Shown here: in pieces, positions 6,971-16,091 of the stretch | How the letters are laid out: each line of letters begins with the position of its first letter | How positions within the stretch are numbered: the first letter of the stretch is position 1 | Source of the DNA: Bacillus sp. MM2020_1 | GTDB lineage: Bacteria; Bacillota; Bacilli; Bacillales; Cytobacillaceae | Reading direction: 5' to 3' | Length of the DNA stretch: 40,954 nt | Assembly (NCBI GenBank): GCA_011250595.1 | Contig: JAANMP010000042.1 | Coordinates: forward strand, 1-40,954 | Made by a program: the position numbers and the translations under genes | The notes under the pieces: model-generated | The model's input: the letters and a program-made list of their open reading frames with translations, nothing else | What the model was told of the DNA's origin: nothing | Databases searched by the model: none

Positions 6971-8458
6971 ATGAATATTATCGATAATGATTTACTCTCC
7001 ATCCAAGAAGCGCGGATTCTTGTAGAAAATGCCCGTGAAGCGCAGAAAAAGCTCGCCGCTTTTCCACAGGAAAAGCTAGATGAGATTGTTGAACACATGG
7101 CAAAAGAAATGGCGAAGCAGGCACAGGAACTTGCCATCATGTCCAGTGATGAAACGGATTATGGCATTTGGCAGGATAAATACATGAAAAATCGCTTCGT
7201 CAGTGAGTATTTGCCCAAAAAACTTAGAGGAATGACTTGTGTAGGAGTCATCAGTCATGATGAAGCAAACAAGACAATGGATATTGGCGTGCCGCTAGGC
7301 GTTATTATTGGCCTGTGTCCTGCAACGAGTCCAGTGTCTACTACAATCTACAAGACCTTAATCTCCATTAAATCCGGCAATGCCATCATTTTCTCGCCAC
7401 ATCCAAGAGCAAGAAAGACAATTGGAAAGGCACTTGATAGTATGATTCGTACCGCCGAGGAAGCTGGTTTGCCGGAAGGAGCCCTTGCCTACCTGCATAC
7501 CGTGACGCCAAGCGGAACGTTGGAGTTAATGAATCATCCTGCTTCTTCCATCATTATGAATACCGGTGTACCGGGCATGCTGAAAGCAGCGAATAATTCC
7601 GGGAAGCCCGTTATTTATGGAGGAAATGGCAATGGCCCGGCATTTATTGAACGAACAGCTGATATCAAGCAGTCAGTTAGAGATATTATTGCCAGCAAAA
7701 CGTTTGACAATGGTGTCGTATCGGCAGCAGAACATTCGGTTGTTGTCGACCGCTGTATCGCAGCAGAGGTCAAACGCGAGTTTAAGGAAAACGGAGCGTA
7801 TTTTATGACCTCTGAGGAATCAGAAAAGTTAAGTGCCCATCTTTTTCTAGCAAATGGGTGTGTTGATTCCGAAATGGTAGGTAAAACGGCCTCCCAATTA
7901 GCGAAGCGCGCTGGCTTTTCTGTTCCAGACAATGTGAGGGTACTAGTTTCAGAGCAAAGATATGTCTCCGATGATAATCCGTTCACGAAGGAAATACTTT
8001 GTCCCGTTTTTGCCTATTACATAGAAGATGACTGGATGAATGCCTGCGAAAAATGCATTGAATTGTTGATCAATGAAAAGAACGGGCATACGCTGGTGAT
8101 TCACTCAACAGATGAAGCGGTGATTAGCCAGTTTGCTTTGAAAAAACCTGTCGGAAGAGTGCTGGTCAATACCCCGGCTTCTTTTGGGAGCATGGGGGCA
8201 ACCACCAATTTATTCCCTGCGATGACACTTGGCAGCGGTTCGGCAGGTGTCGGGATTACGACGGATAATGTGTCGCCGTTGAATCTTATTTATATCCGTA
8301 AAGTTGGCTATGGGGTTCGAAAGTCAGAAGAAATGAGCAATGACCTTTTCATAGAGGAACCATCTTTAGCCCAAGATTCCAGGCCATCTCACGAATACAA
8401 ATTAGAAGACCTAGAGATGCTCCAGCAAATTTTGAAAAATGTGCTTCAAGGCATTTGA
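6971..8458 (+). CDS. aldehyde dehydrogenase paralog lacking the catalytic Cys
   Basis: A 495-aa member of the CoA-acylating aldehyde dehydrogenase family (EutE/PduP/CutF-like). The fold is complete: LGVIIGLCPATSPVSTTIYK, IFSPHPRARKT, GGNGNGPAFIE and a C-terminal GSAGVGITTDNVSPL. At the active-site loop the family reads GTICASEQ, as does the paralog at 18075; here the loop is GVVSAAEH, so the nucleophile position 251 is Ser (TCG, 7721-7723). Thioester chemistry is therefore unlikely by the normal route. Possible roles are a structural or scaffolding partner of the active paralog, a non-acylating activity, or ligand sensing. The N-terminal helix (LLSIQEARILVENAREAQ) resembles an encapsulation peptide. 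Choline loci commonly carry two such genes. Confidence 0.88.
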   Translation: MNIIDNDLLSIQEARILVENAREAQKKLAAFPQEKLDEIVEHMAKEMAKQAQELAIMSSDETDYGIWQDKYMKNRFVSEYLPKKLRGMTCVGVISHDEANKTMDIGVPLGVIIGLCPATSPVSTTIYKTLISIKSGNAIIFSPHPRARKTIGKALDSMIRTAEEAGLPEGALAYLHTVTPSGTLELMNHPASSIIMNTGVPGMLKAANNSGKPVIYGGNGNGPAFIERTADIKQSVRDIIASKTFDNGVVSAAEHSVVVDRCIAAEVKREFKENGAYFMTSEESEKLSAHLFLANGCVDSEMVGKTASQLAKRAGFSVPDNVRVLVSEQRYVSDDNPFTKEILCPVFAYYIEDDWMNACEKCIELLINEKNGHTLVIHSTDEAVISQFALKKPVGRVLVNTPASFGSMGATTNLFPAMTLGSGSAGVGITTDNVSPLNLIYIRKVGYGVRKSEEMSNDLFIEEPSLAQDSRPSHEYKLEDLEMLQQILKNVLQGI

Positions 8459-8511
8459 CCCGAGGAGCAATCATGAAAAATCGATAAGTTTTAAAGGAGG
8501 AGAGGAAAGGA

Positions 8512-11055
8512 ATGTTAGATATGCGTGACCTTTCAGTAAAATTAGCTGAAGCGACGAAAAACATGTCTGAATCAGAGCGGGCATCTTTACTTAAATTATT
8601 TGAAGGTGTTTCGAAGGATATGGCAAAAGAAGCGCCTAACGATGGCAGTGAAGTCAGCCATAACGATGGCGGAATTCCCAATGGAATGACCGAACGTCTG
8701 AAAAAGCTGAAAGAAACTTACTTGAAGCATGTTCCGTCCATTACGACTTACCGTGCCAGAGCGATTACGAAGATTGCAAAGGAAAACCCGGGTATGCCGA
8801 AGATTATGCTGCGGGCTAAATGCTTCCGTTATTGCTGTGAAACAGCACCCCTCGTGATACAGGCTGATGAATTGATTGTCGGAGCACCAAACGGAGCACC
8901 TCGTGCAGGCGCATTTTCACCTGACATTGCTTGGCGCTGGATGGTAGACGAAATTGATACCATTGGCAGCCGTCCGCAGGATCCATTTTATATTTCTGAG
9001 GAAGATAAACGGGTGATGCGTGAGGAGCTGTTCCCATTCTGGGTAGGCAAATCCGTTGATGAACACTGCGAAGACCAATATCGTGAAGCTGGCCTTTGGG
9101 AGCTTTCCGGTGAGTCCTTCGTTTCGGACTGTTCGTACCATGCCCTAAATGGCGGAGGAGACTCCAATCCTGGATACGATGTCATCCTAATGAAGAAGGG
9201 GATGCTCGATATTCAACAGGAGGCAAAAGATCATCTCGCCAAGCTGGATTATGAAAATCCTGAGGATATTGAAAAAATATATTTCTATAAATCTGTTATT
9301 GATACAACAGAAGGCGTGATGATTTACGCCAAGCGTCTATCCGCCTATGCAGCTGAACTTGCGGCAAAGGAAACAAATCCGAAGCGTAAAGCTGAATTAC
9401 TTAAGATTTCCGAAGTGAATGCACGGGTACCTGCGCATAAGCCGGAAACTTACTGGGAAGCCATTCAGGCAGTATGGACGATTGAATCCCTGCTTGTGGT
9501 GGAAGAGAACCAGACAGGAATGTCGATTGGCCGAGTGGACCAGTATATGTATCCACTCTATAAGGCAGACATAGAAAGCGGCCGAATGAGTGACTATGAA
9601 GCATTTGAACTCTCCGGTTGTATGCTTATCAAAATGTCTGAAATGATGTGGGTCACAAGTGAAGGAGGTTCTAAATTCTTTGCAGGGTATCAGCCATTTG
9701 TCAATATGTGCGTCGGCGGTGTGACCAGAGACGGCCGTGATGCAACGAATGAGCTTACTTACCTGCTGATGGATGCCGTTCGTCACGTGAAGATTTACCA
9801 GCCATCGTTAGCTGCACGGATTCATAATAAATCACCACAGAAATATCTTAAGAAAATTGTTGAAGTCATTCGTTCAGGAATGGGTTTCCCGGCCTGCCAC
9901 TTCGATGATGCACATATCAAGATGATGCTCGCAAAAGGGGTTTCCATCGAGGATGCTAGGGATTACTGCTTAATGGGCTGTGTGGAACCACAGAAGTCTG
10001 GCCGTCTTTATCAGTGGACATCCACAGCTTATACCCAGTGGCCAATCTGTATCGAATTGGTGCTCAACCATGGGGTACCGCTATGGTACGGCAAGAAGGT
10101 AACTCCGGATATGGGAGACCTGAGCCAATTTAAAACGTACGAAGACTTTGAAAAGGCCGTTAAAGAGCAAATAAAATATATTACCAAATGGTCGTCTGTT
10201 GCTACCGTCATTTCCCAGCGTATTCACAAAGTAATGGCACCAAAACCGCTTATGTCCATCATGTACGAAGGCTGTATGGAAAGCGGCCGCGATGTTTCTG
10301 CAGGCGGTGCGATGTACAACTTTGGTCCAGGGGTGATCTGGTCTGGTTTGGCTACCTATACAGACTCGATGGCAGCGATTAAGAAACTAGTATTCGAAGA
10401 CAAAAAATATACTTTGCAGCAGTTGAATGAAGCATTAAATGCAGACTTCGTCGGCTATGAGCAGATTCGAACAGACTGCTTGAATGCTCCGAAGTATGGT
10501 AATGACGAGGACTTTGCTGATTTAATCGCATCAGATTTAGTTCATTTTACAGAAATAGAACATCGTAAATACAAAACGCTATATTCTGTTTTGAGCCATG
10601 GTACGTTATCTATTTCGAACAATACGCCATTTGGACAATTAACAGGAGCATCTGCTAACGGCCGCCGTGCCTGGCTGCCATTATCCGATGGAATCAGCCC
10701 GTCACATGGTTCTGATGTCAAGGGTCCGACGGCGATTATCAAGTCGATATCGAAGATGGCCAACGATAGTATGAACATCGGAATGGTTCATAACTTTAAG
10801 CTGATGTCGGGGCTCCTTGATACACCGGAAGGCGAAGAGGGGATTATTACTCTTTTACGGACAGCATCTGTCCTCGGTAATGGCGAGATGCAATTCAACT
10901 ATCTTGATAACAATACATTGATTGAAGCGCAGAAACATCCGGAGCGCTATCGTGATTTAATTGTCCGCGTAGCCGGGTACAGTGCCTTCTTTGTTGAACT
11001 GTGCAAAGATGTTCAGGACGAAATCATCAGTAGAACAATGCTGAATTCGTTCTAA
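8512..11055 (+). CDS. cutC: choline trimethylamine-lyase (glycyl radical enzyme)
   Basis: An 847-aa glycyl radical enzyme that cleaves choline to trimethylamine and acetaldehyde. The radical site is Gly822 in RVAGYSA; catalytic Cys490 and Glu492 lie in [11 protein letters not shown]. Residues known to bind choline in Desulfovibrio alaskensis CutC (Asp216, Tyr208, Thr334, Phe395, Glu491, Thr502, Tyr506, recalled from its structure) are all present here one position later: D217, Y209, T335, F396, E492, T503, Y507. This distinguishes it from pyruvate formate-lyase and diol dehydratases. Residues 1-50 form an amphipathic helix plus Gly/Asn-rich linker before the core at [11 protein letters not shown], a likely encapsulation tag. 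It lacks the long N-terminal extension of the proteobacterial (GRM2) type. ATG8512 follows AAAGGAGG; ATG8521 is an alternative start. Confidence 0.96.
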   Translation: MLDMRDLSVKLAEATKNMSESERASLLKLFEGVSKDMAKEAPNDGSEVSHNDGGIPNGMTERLKKLKETYLKHVPSITTYRARAITKIAKENPGMPKIMLRAKCFRYCCETAPLVIQADELIVGAPNGAPRAGAFSPDIAWRWMVDEIDTIGSRPQDPFYISEEDKRVMREELFPFWVGKSVDEHCEDQYREAGLWELSGESFVSDCSYHALNGGGDSNPGYDVILMKKGMLDIQQEAKDHLAKLDYENPEDIEKIYFYKSVIDTTEGVMIYAKRLSAYAAELAAKETNPKRKAELLKISEVNARVPAHKPETYWEAIQAVWTIESLLVVEENQTGMSIGRVDQYMYPLYKADIESGRMSDYEAFELSGCMLIKMSEMMWVTSEGGSKFFAGYQPFVNMCVGGVTRDGRDATNELTYLLMDAVRHVKIYQPSLAARIHNKSPQKYLKKIVEVIRSGMGFPACHFDDAHIKMMLAKGVSIEDARDYCLMGCVEPQKSGRLYQWTSTAYTQWPICIELVLNHGVPLWYGKKVTPDMGDLSQFKTYEDFEKAVKEQIKYITKWSSVATVISQRIHKVMAPKPLMSIMYEGCMESGRDVSAGGAMYNFGPGVIWSGLATYTDSMAAIKKLVFEDKKYTLQQLNEALNADFVGYEQIRTDCLNAPKYGNDEDFADLIASDLVHFTEIEHRKYKTLYSVLSHGTLSISNNTPFGQLTGASANGRRAWLPLSDGISPSHGSDVKGPTAIIKSISKMANDSMNIGMVHNFKLMSGLLDTPEGEEGIITLLRTASVLGNGEMQFNYLDNNTLIEAQKHPERYRDLIVRVAGYSAFFVELCKDVQDEIISRTMLNSF

Positions 11056-11071
11056 TTTATCAAAAAAACTT

Positions 11072-11103
11072 GCTGCTGCCCATTCGAAAATGGACAGGCA
11101 GCC
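11072..11103 (+). other. intergenic hairpin between cutC and cutD
   Basis: An imperfect stem (GCTGC 11072-11076 with GCAGC 11098-11102; CCATT 11080-11084 with AATGG 11089-11093) lies 16 bases after the cutC stop. No T run follows, so it may act as an mRNA stabiliser or partial attenuator that makes the enzyme more abundant than its activase. Confidence 0.45.
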
Positions 11104-11141
11104 GCAAAAATTATTTAAATAACCAATAGGAGATTAGGGGT

Positions 11142-12095
11142 ATGGGCAATACAACCGCAGGTTTGATTGAAAGAAAAGCATTCATCTTCAACGTGCAGAA
11201 ATATAACATGTTTGATGGACCAGGTGTAAGAACAATCGTATTTTTTAAAGGATGCCCCCTGCGCTGTAAGTGGTGTGCTAATCCTGAAGGTTTGGAACGG
11301 AATATTCAAGTCATGTTAAAACAAAGCTTATGTACAGATTGCGGTGCTTGTGTTCCTGTCTGCCCGGTTGGAATGCTCAATCTTTCAAAAGGAACCTCCA
11401 AACTTGAGATAGCCCGTGACATTGACTGTATTGGCTGCCGAAAATGTATCGATGTTTGTCCTGAGTCTGCCTTATCCATTGCAGGGGAAGCAAAAACAAT
11501 TTCAGAACTGTTGGAAATTGTCGAAGAGGATCGGTCCTTTTATGAAATGTCCGGCGGGGGCGTCACCTTGGGCGGCGGGGAAGTATTGATGCAGCCTGAG
11601 GCTGCCGCTAATCTACTGATGGCCTGCAAGAAGGAAGGAATTAATACGGCCATTGAAACCAGCGGCTATGCAAGTCTTTCGGCTGTCCTTCAAGTTGCCG
11701 AGTTTACCGACCTATTCCTTTATGATATGAAGCACATGGATTCCGATGAGCACTTCGAAAACACGGGCGTACGCAATGAGCGGATTTTGAACAATTTGTC
11801 TGAACTGCTAAAACGCAGGTATAACGTGAAAATCAGGATGCCACTTTTAAAAGGAATTAACGACAGCTGGGAAGAAATAGACCAAGTCATTCAGTTCTTA
11901 CTGCCTTATAAGGATTATAAAAATTTCAAAGGAATTGATTTATTGCCCTACCATAAATTCGGGGTCAATAAATACAATCAGCTCGGGAAGGATTACCAAA
12001 TTACCGGAAACCCAGGCATGACGGCTGAGGACATGGAAAGAATTGAAAGCTGGTTTAAACAATATGACTTCCAAGTGAAGGTAGTCAATCACTAA
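11142..12095 (+). CDS. cutD: CutC-activating radical SAM enzyme
   Basis: A 317-aa glycyl-radical-enzyme activase that installs the Gly822 radical in CutC using S-adenosylmethionine. The radical SAM motif CPLRCKWC provides Cys38, Cys42 and Cys45. A ferredoxin-like insert has two further 4Fe-4S sites (CTDCGACVPVCP and CIGCRKCIDVCP), as in CutD, GlpB-type and related activases, and GGGEV lies in the SAM-binding region. It follows cutC directly, separated by a hairpin. Radical enzymes of this class require strict anaerobiosis, so the host presumably ferments choline without oxygen. Confidence 0.95.
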   Translation: MGNTTAGLIERKAFIFNVQKYNMFDGPGVRTIVFFKGCPLRCKWCANPEGLERNIQVMLKQSLCTDCGACVPVCPVGMLNLSKGTSKLEIARDIDCIGCRKCIDVCPESALSIAGEAKTISELLEIVEEDRSFYEMSGGGVTLGGGEVLMQPEAAANLLMACKKEGINTAIETSGYASLSAVLQVAEFTDLFLYDMKHMDSDEHFENTGVRNERILNNLSELLKRRYNVKIRMPLLKGINDSWEEIDQVIQFLLPYKDYKNFKGIDLLPYHKFGVNKYNQLGKDYQITGNPGMTAEDMERIESWFKQYDFQVKVVNH

Positions 12096-12121
12096 AAGTT
12101 TACTAGATTGAGGTAATGAGA

Positions 12122-12475
12122 ATGGGAGCATTTGGTGAAAAAGCGATTGAGCGGATCATCCAGGAATCGGTGCCGGGAAAACAAGTGACAATTGCCCATG
12201 TCATTGCTTCCCCCATGCCGGATATTTATGAACGGCTGGGAATAGACGAAAAAGGGGCAATCGGAATTCTTACGCTGACACCTTATGAGACAGCCATTAT
12301 TGCTGCCGATATTGCAACAAAAACGGCTGATGTCGAAATTGGCTTTCTTGATCGCTTTACAGGCTCGGTCGTCATTATTGGGGATGTCCAAAGTGTGGTA
12401 ACGGCACTTGAAGCCGTAAATGAAACCTTCAAAAATATGCTGGGATTTGTGACAACCCCAGTAACACGGACATGA
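12122..12475 (+). CDS. EutS/PduU-type permuted BMC shell protein
   Basis: A 117-aa circularly permuted BMC-H protein. The N-terminal strand segment [20 protein letters not shown] is the EutS/PduU signature and forms the small beta-barrel capping the hexamer pore; the BMC core follows ([41 protein letters not shown]). ATG12116 is also in frame, but the GAGGT at 12110-12114 is spaced better for ATG12122. It ends in a 4-base overlap with the downstream GTPase gene, as eutS and eutP are often adjacent. Confidence 0.88.
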   Translation: MGAFGEKAIERIIQESVPGKQVTIAHVIASPMPDIYERLGIDEKGAIGILTLTPYETAIIAADIATKTADVEIGFLDRFTGSVVIIGDVQSVVTALEAVNETFKNMLGFVTTPVTRT

Positions 12476-12918
12476 GAAAGAAGCGGATCATGGTCATCGG
12501 ACCGACCAACTGCGGGAAGAGCACATTAGTCAATGCCTTAAATGATGAGATGAGGCCCATCCGAAAAACACAGAATCTAATTTACGGAAAGCATACCATC
12601 GATGTTCCGGGCTCTTATATCAAAAATACCTGGATGTATAAATATCTCATTTCTGCTATGCAAGATGCCTCACATGTCTTGATATTGGTAGATCAATCCA
12701 AGACAGCAGCGGTCTATTCGCCAGGTTTTGCCAAAGTATTTAGATGTCCTGTTATTGGTGTGATTACCAAAGTGGATCTAAGGCCGGAGAATGAAGAATT
12801 TTGTATCAAACAGCTTCAAAAAACGGGAGCATCAGACCCTTATTTTAAAATTAGCGTACAGGATGGCACCGGAATCCAAGCGTTAAAAGAATGCTTATTC
12901 GAAAAGAAAGATAGGTAA
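12472..12918 (+). CDS. EutP/PduV-like small GTPase
   Basis: A 148-aa P-loop protein. Walker A/G1 is GPTNCGKST, the G3-like region is DVPGSY (Gly-Ser in place of a longer DxxG environment) and the G4-like motif is TKVD. EutP/PduV proteins associate with microcompartments; PduV has been linked to compartment positioning, and acetate-kinase-like activity has been reported for EutP. The start overlaps the EutS-like gene by ATGA, showing translational coupling. No membrane segment is seen. Confidence 0.87.
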   Translation: MRKKRIMVIGPTNCGKSTLVNALNDEMRPIRKTQNLIYGKHTIDVPGSYIKNTWMYKYLISAMQDASHVLILVDQSKTAAVYSPGFAKVFRCPVIGVITKVDLRPENEEFCIKQLQKTGASDPYFKISVQDGTGIQALKECLFEKKDR

Positions 12919-12923
12919 TGAAA

Positions 12924-13601
12924 ATGAAATTTATTACCGAAAGTTACCTGAGGAATCTATATAAAGAAGAACCCTTTACTGTTTATGAGTTAGGACAAGG
13001 AACAAGACTTACACCCGGCGGTCGTCAGTATTTAACCGATCGGGGAATTAGATTCCTAGATTCCAGCGTTAAGAAAAAAAAGGAAGACACAGAGAAGCAA
13101 GCCGAGGCGCCGCCGGAGGTTAAGACGGATTGGAAAAAGCTGCAGTTTCAAAGCCGGATGAAGTCAATCGAGGCCTTGTGTTTGTTAACCTGCGAGGAGC
13201 TGCTGGGTAAAGATGTGGATCTGGCTCATGCGGTTGTAAAGATCTACAAACAATTTGCTTCAATCAATCGTGCTGTAAAATCCAATGGCACTGTAGAAAA
13301 CCTCCCCTGTACAGAATGCGAGGGAATCAAGGAATCCAATTTTTCCAGCAATCTGGGTGATTGTTTTGAAATTACAGACTTTCACATGCAGCTTGGAAAG
13401 GGCAGGGAGATCTTAACCTTACATAGACTTCGCTGTGCACTTCAGGAAATGGAGCCGCTGATGTTGGAGATCTGTGATATCAGTAAGGAAGAAAAAGAGT
13501 GGTACGAAGATATGATAGGCAAGATCAATCAGATGATTAACAGTCTTTCGCAATTAATCCATTTGACGGTAGGAGGGAACAAATGTCTAAGGAAAGGTTG
13601 A
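12924..13601 (+). CDS. EutT-like protein in a B12-independent locus
   Basis: A 225-aa protein whose N-terminus (KFITESYLRNLY, then GTRLTPGGRQYLTDRGI) matches the opening of EutT-type cobalamin adenosyltransferases. A charged linker rich in Lys/Glu (about 48-70) follows, then an alpha-helical domain with one CxxC (PCTEC) and the C-terminal helix EEKEWYEDMIGKINQMI. The classical EutT His-X11-CCxxC metal motif is not intact. CutC needs no B12, so adenosylcobalamin synthesis would be out of place; a redirected structural or metal/nucleotide role is more likely. ATG12918 is an alternative start, but AGG spacing favours 12924. It overlaps the EutJ-like gene by 19 bases. Confidence 0.65.
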   Translation: MKFITESYLRNLYKEEPFTVYELGQGTRLTPGGRQYLTDRGIRFLDSSVKKKKEDTEKQAEAPPEVKTDWKKLQFQSRMKSIEALCLLTCEELLGKDVDLAHAVVKIYKQFASINRAVKSNGTVENLPCTECEGIKESNFSSNLGDCFEITDFHMQLGKGREILTLHRLRCALQEMEPLMLEICDISKEEKEWYEDMIGKINQMINSLSQLIHLTVGGNKCLRKG

Positions 13602-14428
13602 CCTTTGAATTCTGTGATCGGCTGGTAGAGGATTTTGAAAAAGTCATCGACCATCCCATCGTAGGTAAATCCTCTGTTTACTATACAGGCGTCGATTTAG
13701 GAACCGCCTGTGTCGTTTTAGCCGTTTTGGATGAAAACTATCGTCCGGCAGCAGGCGCCTACCGTTATGCAGATGTCGTCCGCGACGGGATGGTCGTTGA
13801 TTACATTGGCGCTGTGAATATCGTCCGAGAAATGAAGCGCGAGCTTGAGGAGAAATTAGGAACGGAACTCACTTTTGCGGCAGCCGCCATCCCACCGGGA
13901 ACCGAGACTATAGACTCGGGAGCCGTAAAGAACGTTGTTCAGGCTGCTGGCTTTGAAATAACCAATCTGCTCGATGAGCCAACAGCTGCGAATGAAGTTC
14001 TCAAAATGCAGAACGGCGCAGTCGTTGACATCGGCGGCGGTACAACCGGCATTTCCATTCTTAAGGACGGCAAGGTTGATTATGTCGAGGATGAGCCGAC
14101 AGGCGGTACTCATTTTTCGCTGGTGATTGCCGGAGCCTATAAACTTCCTTTTGCTGATGCGGATCTATATAAACGTAATCCTAAGAATCACAAGGAATTG
14201 CTGCCGGTATTAAAGCCTGTCATTGAAAAAATCTCATCGATTATCACCCGCCATGTCAGCGGTTATGACGTAAGGGAAATATCCTTGGTGGGCGGAACTG
14301 CCTGCTTGGCCGGTATTGAGGAAATTATTGAGAAGAAGACGGGAATTTACACACATAAGCCCAAGAATCCATTGTTTGTCACTCCTTTAGGAATTGCGCT
14401 TAGCTGCACTCAGGAGATTATGGACTAA
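13583..14428 (+). CDS. EutJ-like actin/Hsp70-fold chaperone
   Basis: A 281-aa member of the ASKHA ATPase superfamily, EutJ type. Phosphate-binding loops are visible as TGVDLGTACVV (about 32-42) and VVDIGGGTTGISIL (about 147-160), and the adenosine motif as SLVGGTACLAGI (about 233-244). EutJ is thought to assist folding or reactivation of microcompartment enzymes; here the client could be CutC or a shell component. AGGAGGG at 13571-13577 gives a clear ATG13583, overlapping the previous gene. Confidence 0.87.
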   Translation: MSKERLTFEFCDRLVEDFEKVIDHPIVGKSSVYYTGVDLGTACVVLAVLDENYRPAAGAYRYADVVRDGMVVDYIGAVNIVREMKRELEEKLGTELTFAAAAIPPGTETIDSGAVKNVVQAAGFEITNLLDEPTAANEVLKMQNGAVVDIGGGTTGISILKDGKVDYVEDEPTGGTHFSLVIAGAYKLPFADADLYKRNPKNHKELLPVLKPVIEKISSIITRHVSGYDVREISLVGGTACLAGIEEIIEKKTGIYTHKPKNPLFVTPLGIALSCTQEIMD

Positions 14429-14479
14429 CCTAAAGAAAATTTGTAAACCTGCAATACAAGTCGGAAGAAGGTGTGTTTT

Positions 14480-14746
14480 ATGATAACCGCCATACTAATT
14501 GATAATGTATGGGCAACAAGAAAAGCGGAATCACTTAACGGTCTAAAGTTTATGCTGGCAGAAGTGATTGGCGGTGGCAGCAATGAAGGGGAGCGTATGG
14601 TTGTTGTTGATATCATAGGTGCCGGTATCGGAGACAGAGTGATTGTTACCACCGGCTCATCGGCCCGCAGAATGCTTGGTGAGGATGCCATTCCGGTTGA
14701 TGCTTGTGTTGTTGGGATCATCGATGAAGATTGCCAGTTTACGTGA
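14480..14746 (+). CDS. BMC-P vertex protein (EutN/CcmL type)
   Basis: An 88-aa pentamer-forming protein that caps the vertices of the icosahedral shell. It has the EutN/CcmL pattern: a beta-rich N-terminus ITAILIDNVWATRKAESLNG, GIGDRVIVTTGSSARRML and the terminal VDACVVGIIDE. An in-frame GTG at 14471 exists but GAAGAAGGTG favours ATG14480. It is the only vertex protein seen in the locus, so it should be essential for shell closure. Confidence 0.92.
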   Translation: MITAILIDNVWATRKAESLNGLKFMLAEVIGGGSNEGERMVVVDIIGAGIGDRVIVTTGSSARRMLGEDAIPVDACVVGIIDEDCQFT

Positions 14747-14762
14747 TAAGGGTGGTGGGAAA

Positions 14763-16091
14763 TTGAGTTTGCTAGATTTGGTAAGAGAAGCCGGTGTTAT
14801 CGGTGCAGGAGGGGCAGGATTCCCCACTCATGTGAAGCTTTCGGCAAAGGCAGAATATATCCTTCTAAACGGGGCCGAATGTGAGCCGCTGCTAAGAGTG
14901 GACCAGCAATTAATGGCGCTCTATCCTGATGAAATCATCAAAGGGTTTGAAGCAGCCGGCAGATTGGCAGGCGCAGAGAAGGCGCTGATTGGTATTAAAG
15001 GAAAGCATAAAGACGTTGTTTCGACTCTGAAGGAGCGAATTGATGCCTTAGGCTTGAGCGATTTCGTTGAGGTTAGAGAGCTCAAGGATGCCTATCCTGC
15101 AGGTGATGAACAGGTCTTGGTCTACGAACTGACGGGAAGGGTGGTTCCAGAGGGCGGCATTCCGATTCATGTTGGCTGTGTCGTCATCAATTCGGAAACG
15201 GCTTTGAATATTTACCATGCTTCGATGAAAAGGGCAGTGACGGAAAAATATATCACCATTGCCGGCGATATTCCGAAGCGCTTGACCGTAAAGGTTCCGG
15301 TGGGCACACCGATGATCGAGGTACTCAAGTTAAGCGGTATTGAGAATTTTGCCGATTATTCGGTCATAGATGGCGGTCCAATGATGGGACCGGTCATGAG
15401 GAGCATGGAGGCTTATGTAACTAAGAAAACCAAGGGCTTAGTGATTTTAAAAAAACAGCATCCTTTGATTAAACGAAAAACAACCAGTCTGGAACAGGCA
15501 AAGAGAGTCAATAAGTCGTGCGAGCAATGCCGGATGTGTACAGATTTGTGTCCGCGTTATCTGCTGGGGCACAACTTGCAGCCGCATAAGATGATGAGAG
15601 TCACCAACTATAGCCTGCAGGATGCAGAAGACCAGACGATGGTTTATCTATGCTCGCAGTGCAATTTGTGTGAATTGTTCTCCTGCCCAATCGGCTTGTT
15701 TCCGAAGTCAAACCATCAGTATTTGAAACAGAAATTAATCGAAAAGAATATTCGCCATACAGCGGTGCCGACGTCATTCGAGCCCCGCAAAAACCGCGAA
15801 TATCGTTTGGTTCCCAGTAAACGACTTGTGGCTAAATTGGGCTTGCATCATTTAGATCAACCAGCGCCAATGACCGATATTTCACTTGAGCCAGAGGTTG
15901 TCTATATTGCGAAAAGCCAGCATGTCGGAGCACCTGCCATTCCAGTCGTTTCGGTTGGTGATCATGTGAACGCTGGCCAGCTGATCGGGAAAATTCCGGA
16001 AAATGGTTTAGGAGCAGCCATTCATGCCAGTATTTCCGGAACGGTGATAGAAACTGAAAATGCTTATATAGCAATAAGGAGGGACCAGTGA
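14763..16091 (+). CDS. PduS/RnfC-like flavo-iron-sulfur protein
   Basis: A 442-aa electron-transfer protein resembling PduS and the RnfC/NuoF family. GVIGAGGAGFPTHVK (about 11-25) begins the nucleotide/FMN-binding region, and two ferredoxin-type clusters follow (CEQCRMCTDLCP and CSQCNLCELFSCP). A C-terminal barrel-sandwich-like domain ends the protein. The open frame extends back to 14643, overlapping the vertex gene, but family similarity starts at the TTG at 14763 after GGTGGTGGG. Likely role: moving electrons across the shell with the BMC-T cluster next door, or regenerating NAD+. It overlaps the next gene by one base. Confidence 0.88.
   Translation: MSLLDLVREAGVIGAGGAGFPTHVKLSAKAEYILLNGAECEPLLRVDQQLMALYPDEIIKGFEAAGRLAGAEKALIGIKGKHKDVVSTLKERIDALGLSDFVEVRELKDAYPAGDEQVLVYELTGRVVPEGGIPIHVGCVVINSETALNIYHASMKRAVTEKYITIAGDIPKRLTVKVPVGTPMIEVLKLSGIENFADYSVIDGGPMMGPVMRSMEAYVTKKTKGLVILKKQHPLIKRKTTSLEQAKRVNKSCEQCRMCTDLCPRYLLGHNLQPHKMMRVTNYSLQDAEDQTMVYLCSQCNLCELFSCPIGLFPKSNHQYLKQKLIEKNIRHTAVPTSFEPRKNREYRLVPSKRLVAKLGLHHLDQPAPMTDISLEPEVVYIAKSQHVGAPAIPVVSVGDHVNAGQLIGKIPENGLGAAIHASISGTVIETENAYIAIRRDQ

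Noticed and set aside
7615..7986. 123-codon minus-strand open frame
   Set aside because: Antisense shadow of the aldehyde dehydrogenase gene.
9397..9786. 129-codon minus-strand open frame
   Set aside because: Antisense shadow of cutC with biased composition and no start signal.
8512..11055. Radical enzyme as pyruvate formate-lyase or B12-independent diol/glycerol dehydratase
   Set aside because: The GCVEPQ active site and the full set of choline-contacting residues match CutC; the vicinal Cys-Cys of pyruvate formate-lyase is absent.
12924..13601. Evidence of a B12-dependent lyase in the locus
   Set aside because: Only a EutT-like accessory is present; there is no eutBC or pduCDE, so the locus is not an ethanolamine or diol system.
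14643..14762. Upstream extension of the PduS-like frame
   Set aside because: Overlaps the vertex-protein gene in another frame; family similarity and the ribosome site place the start at TTG14763.
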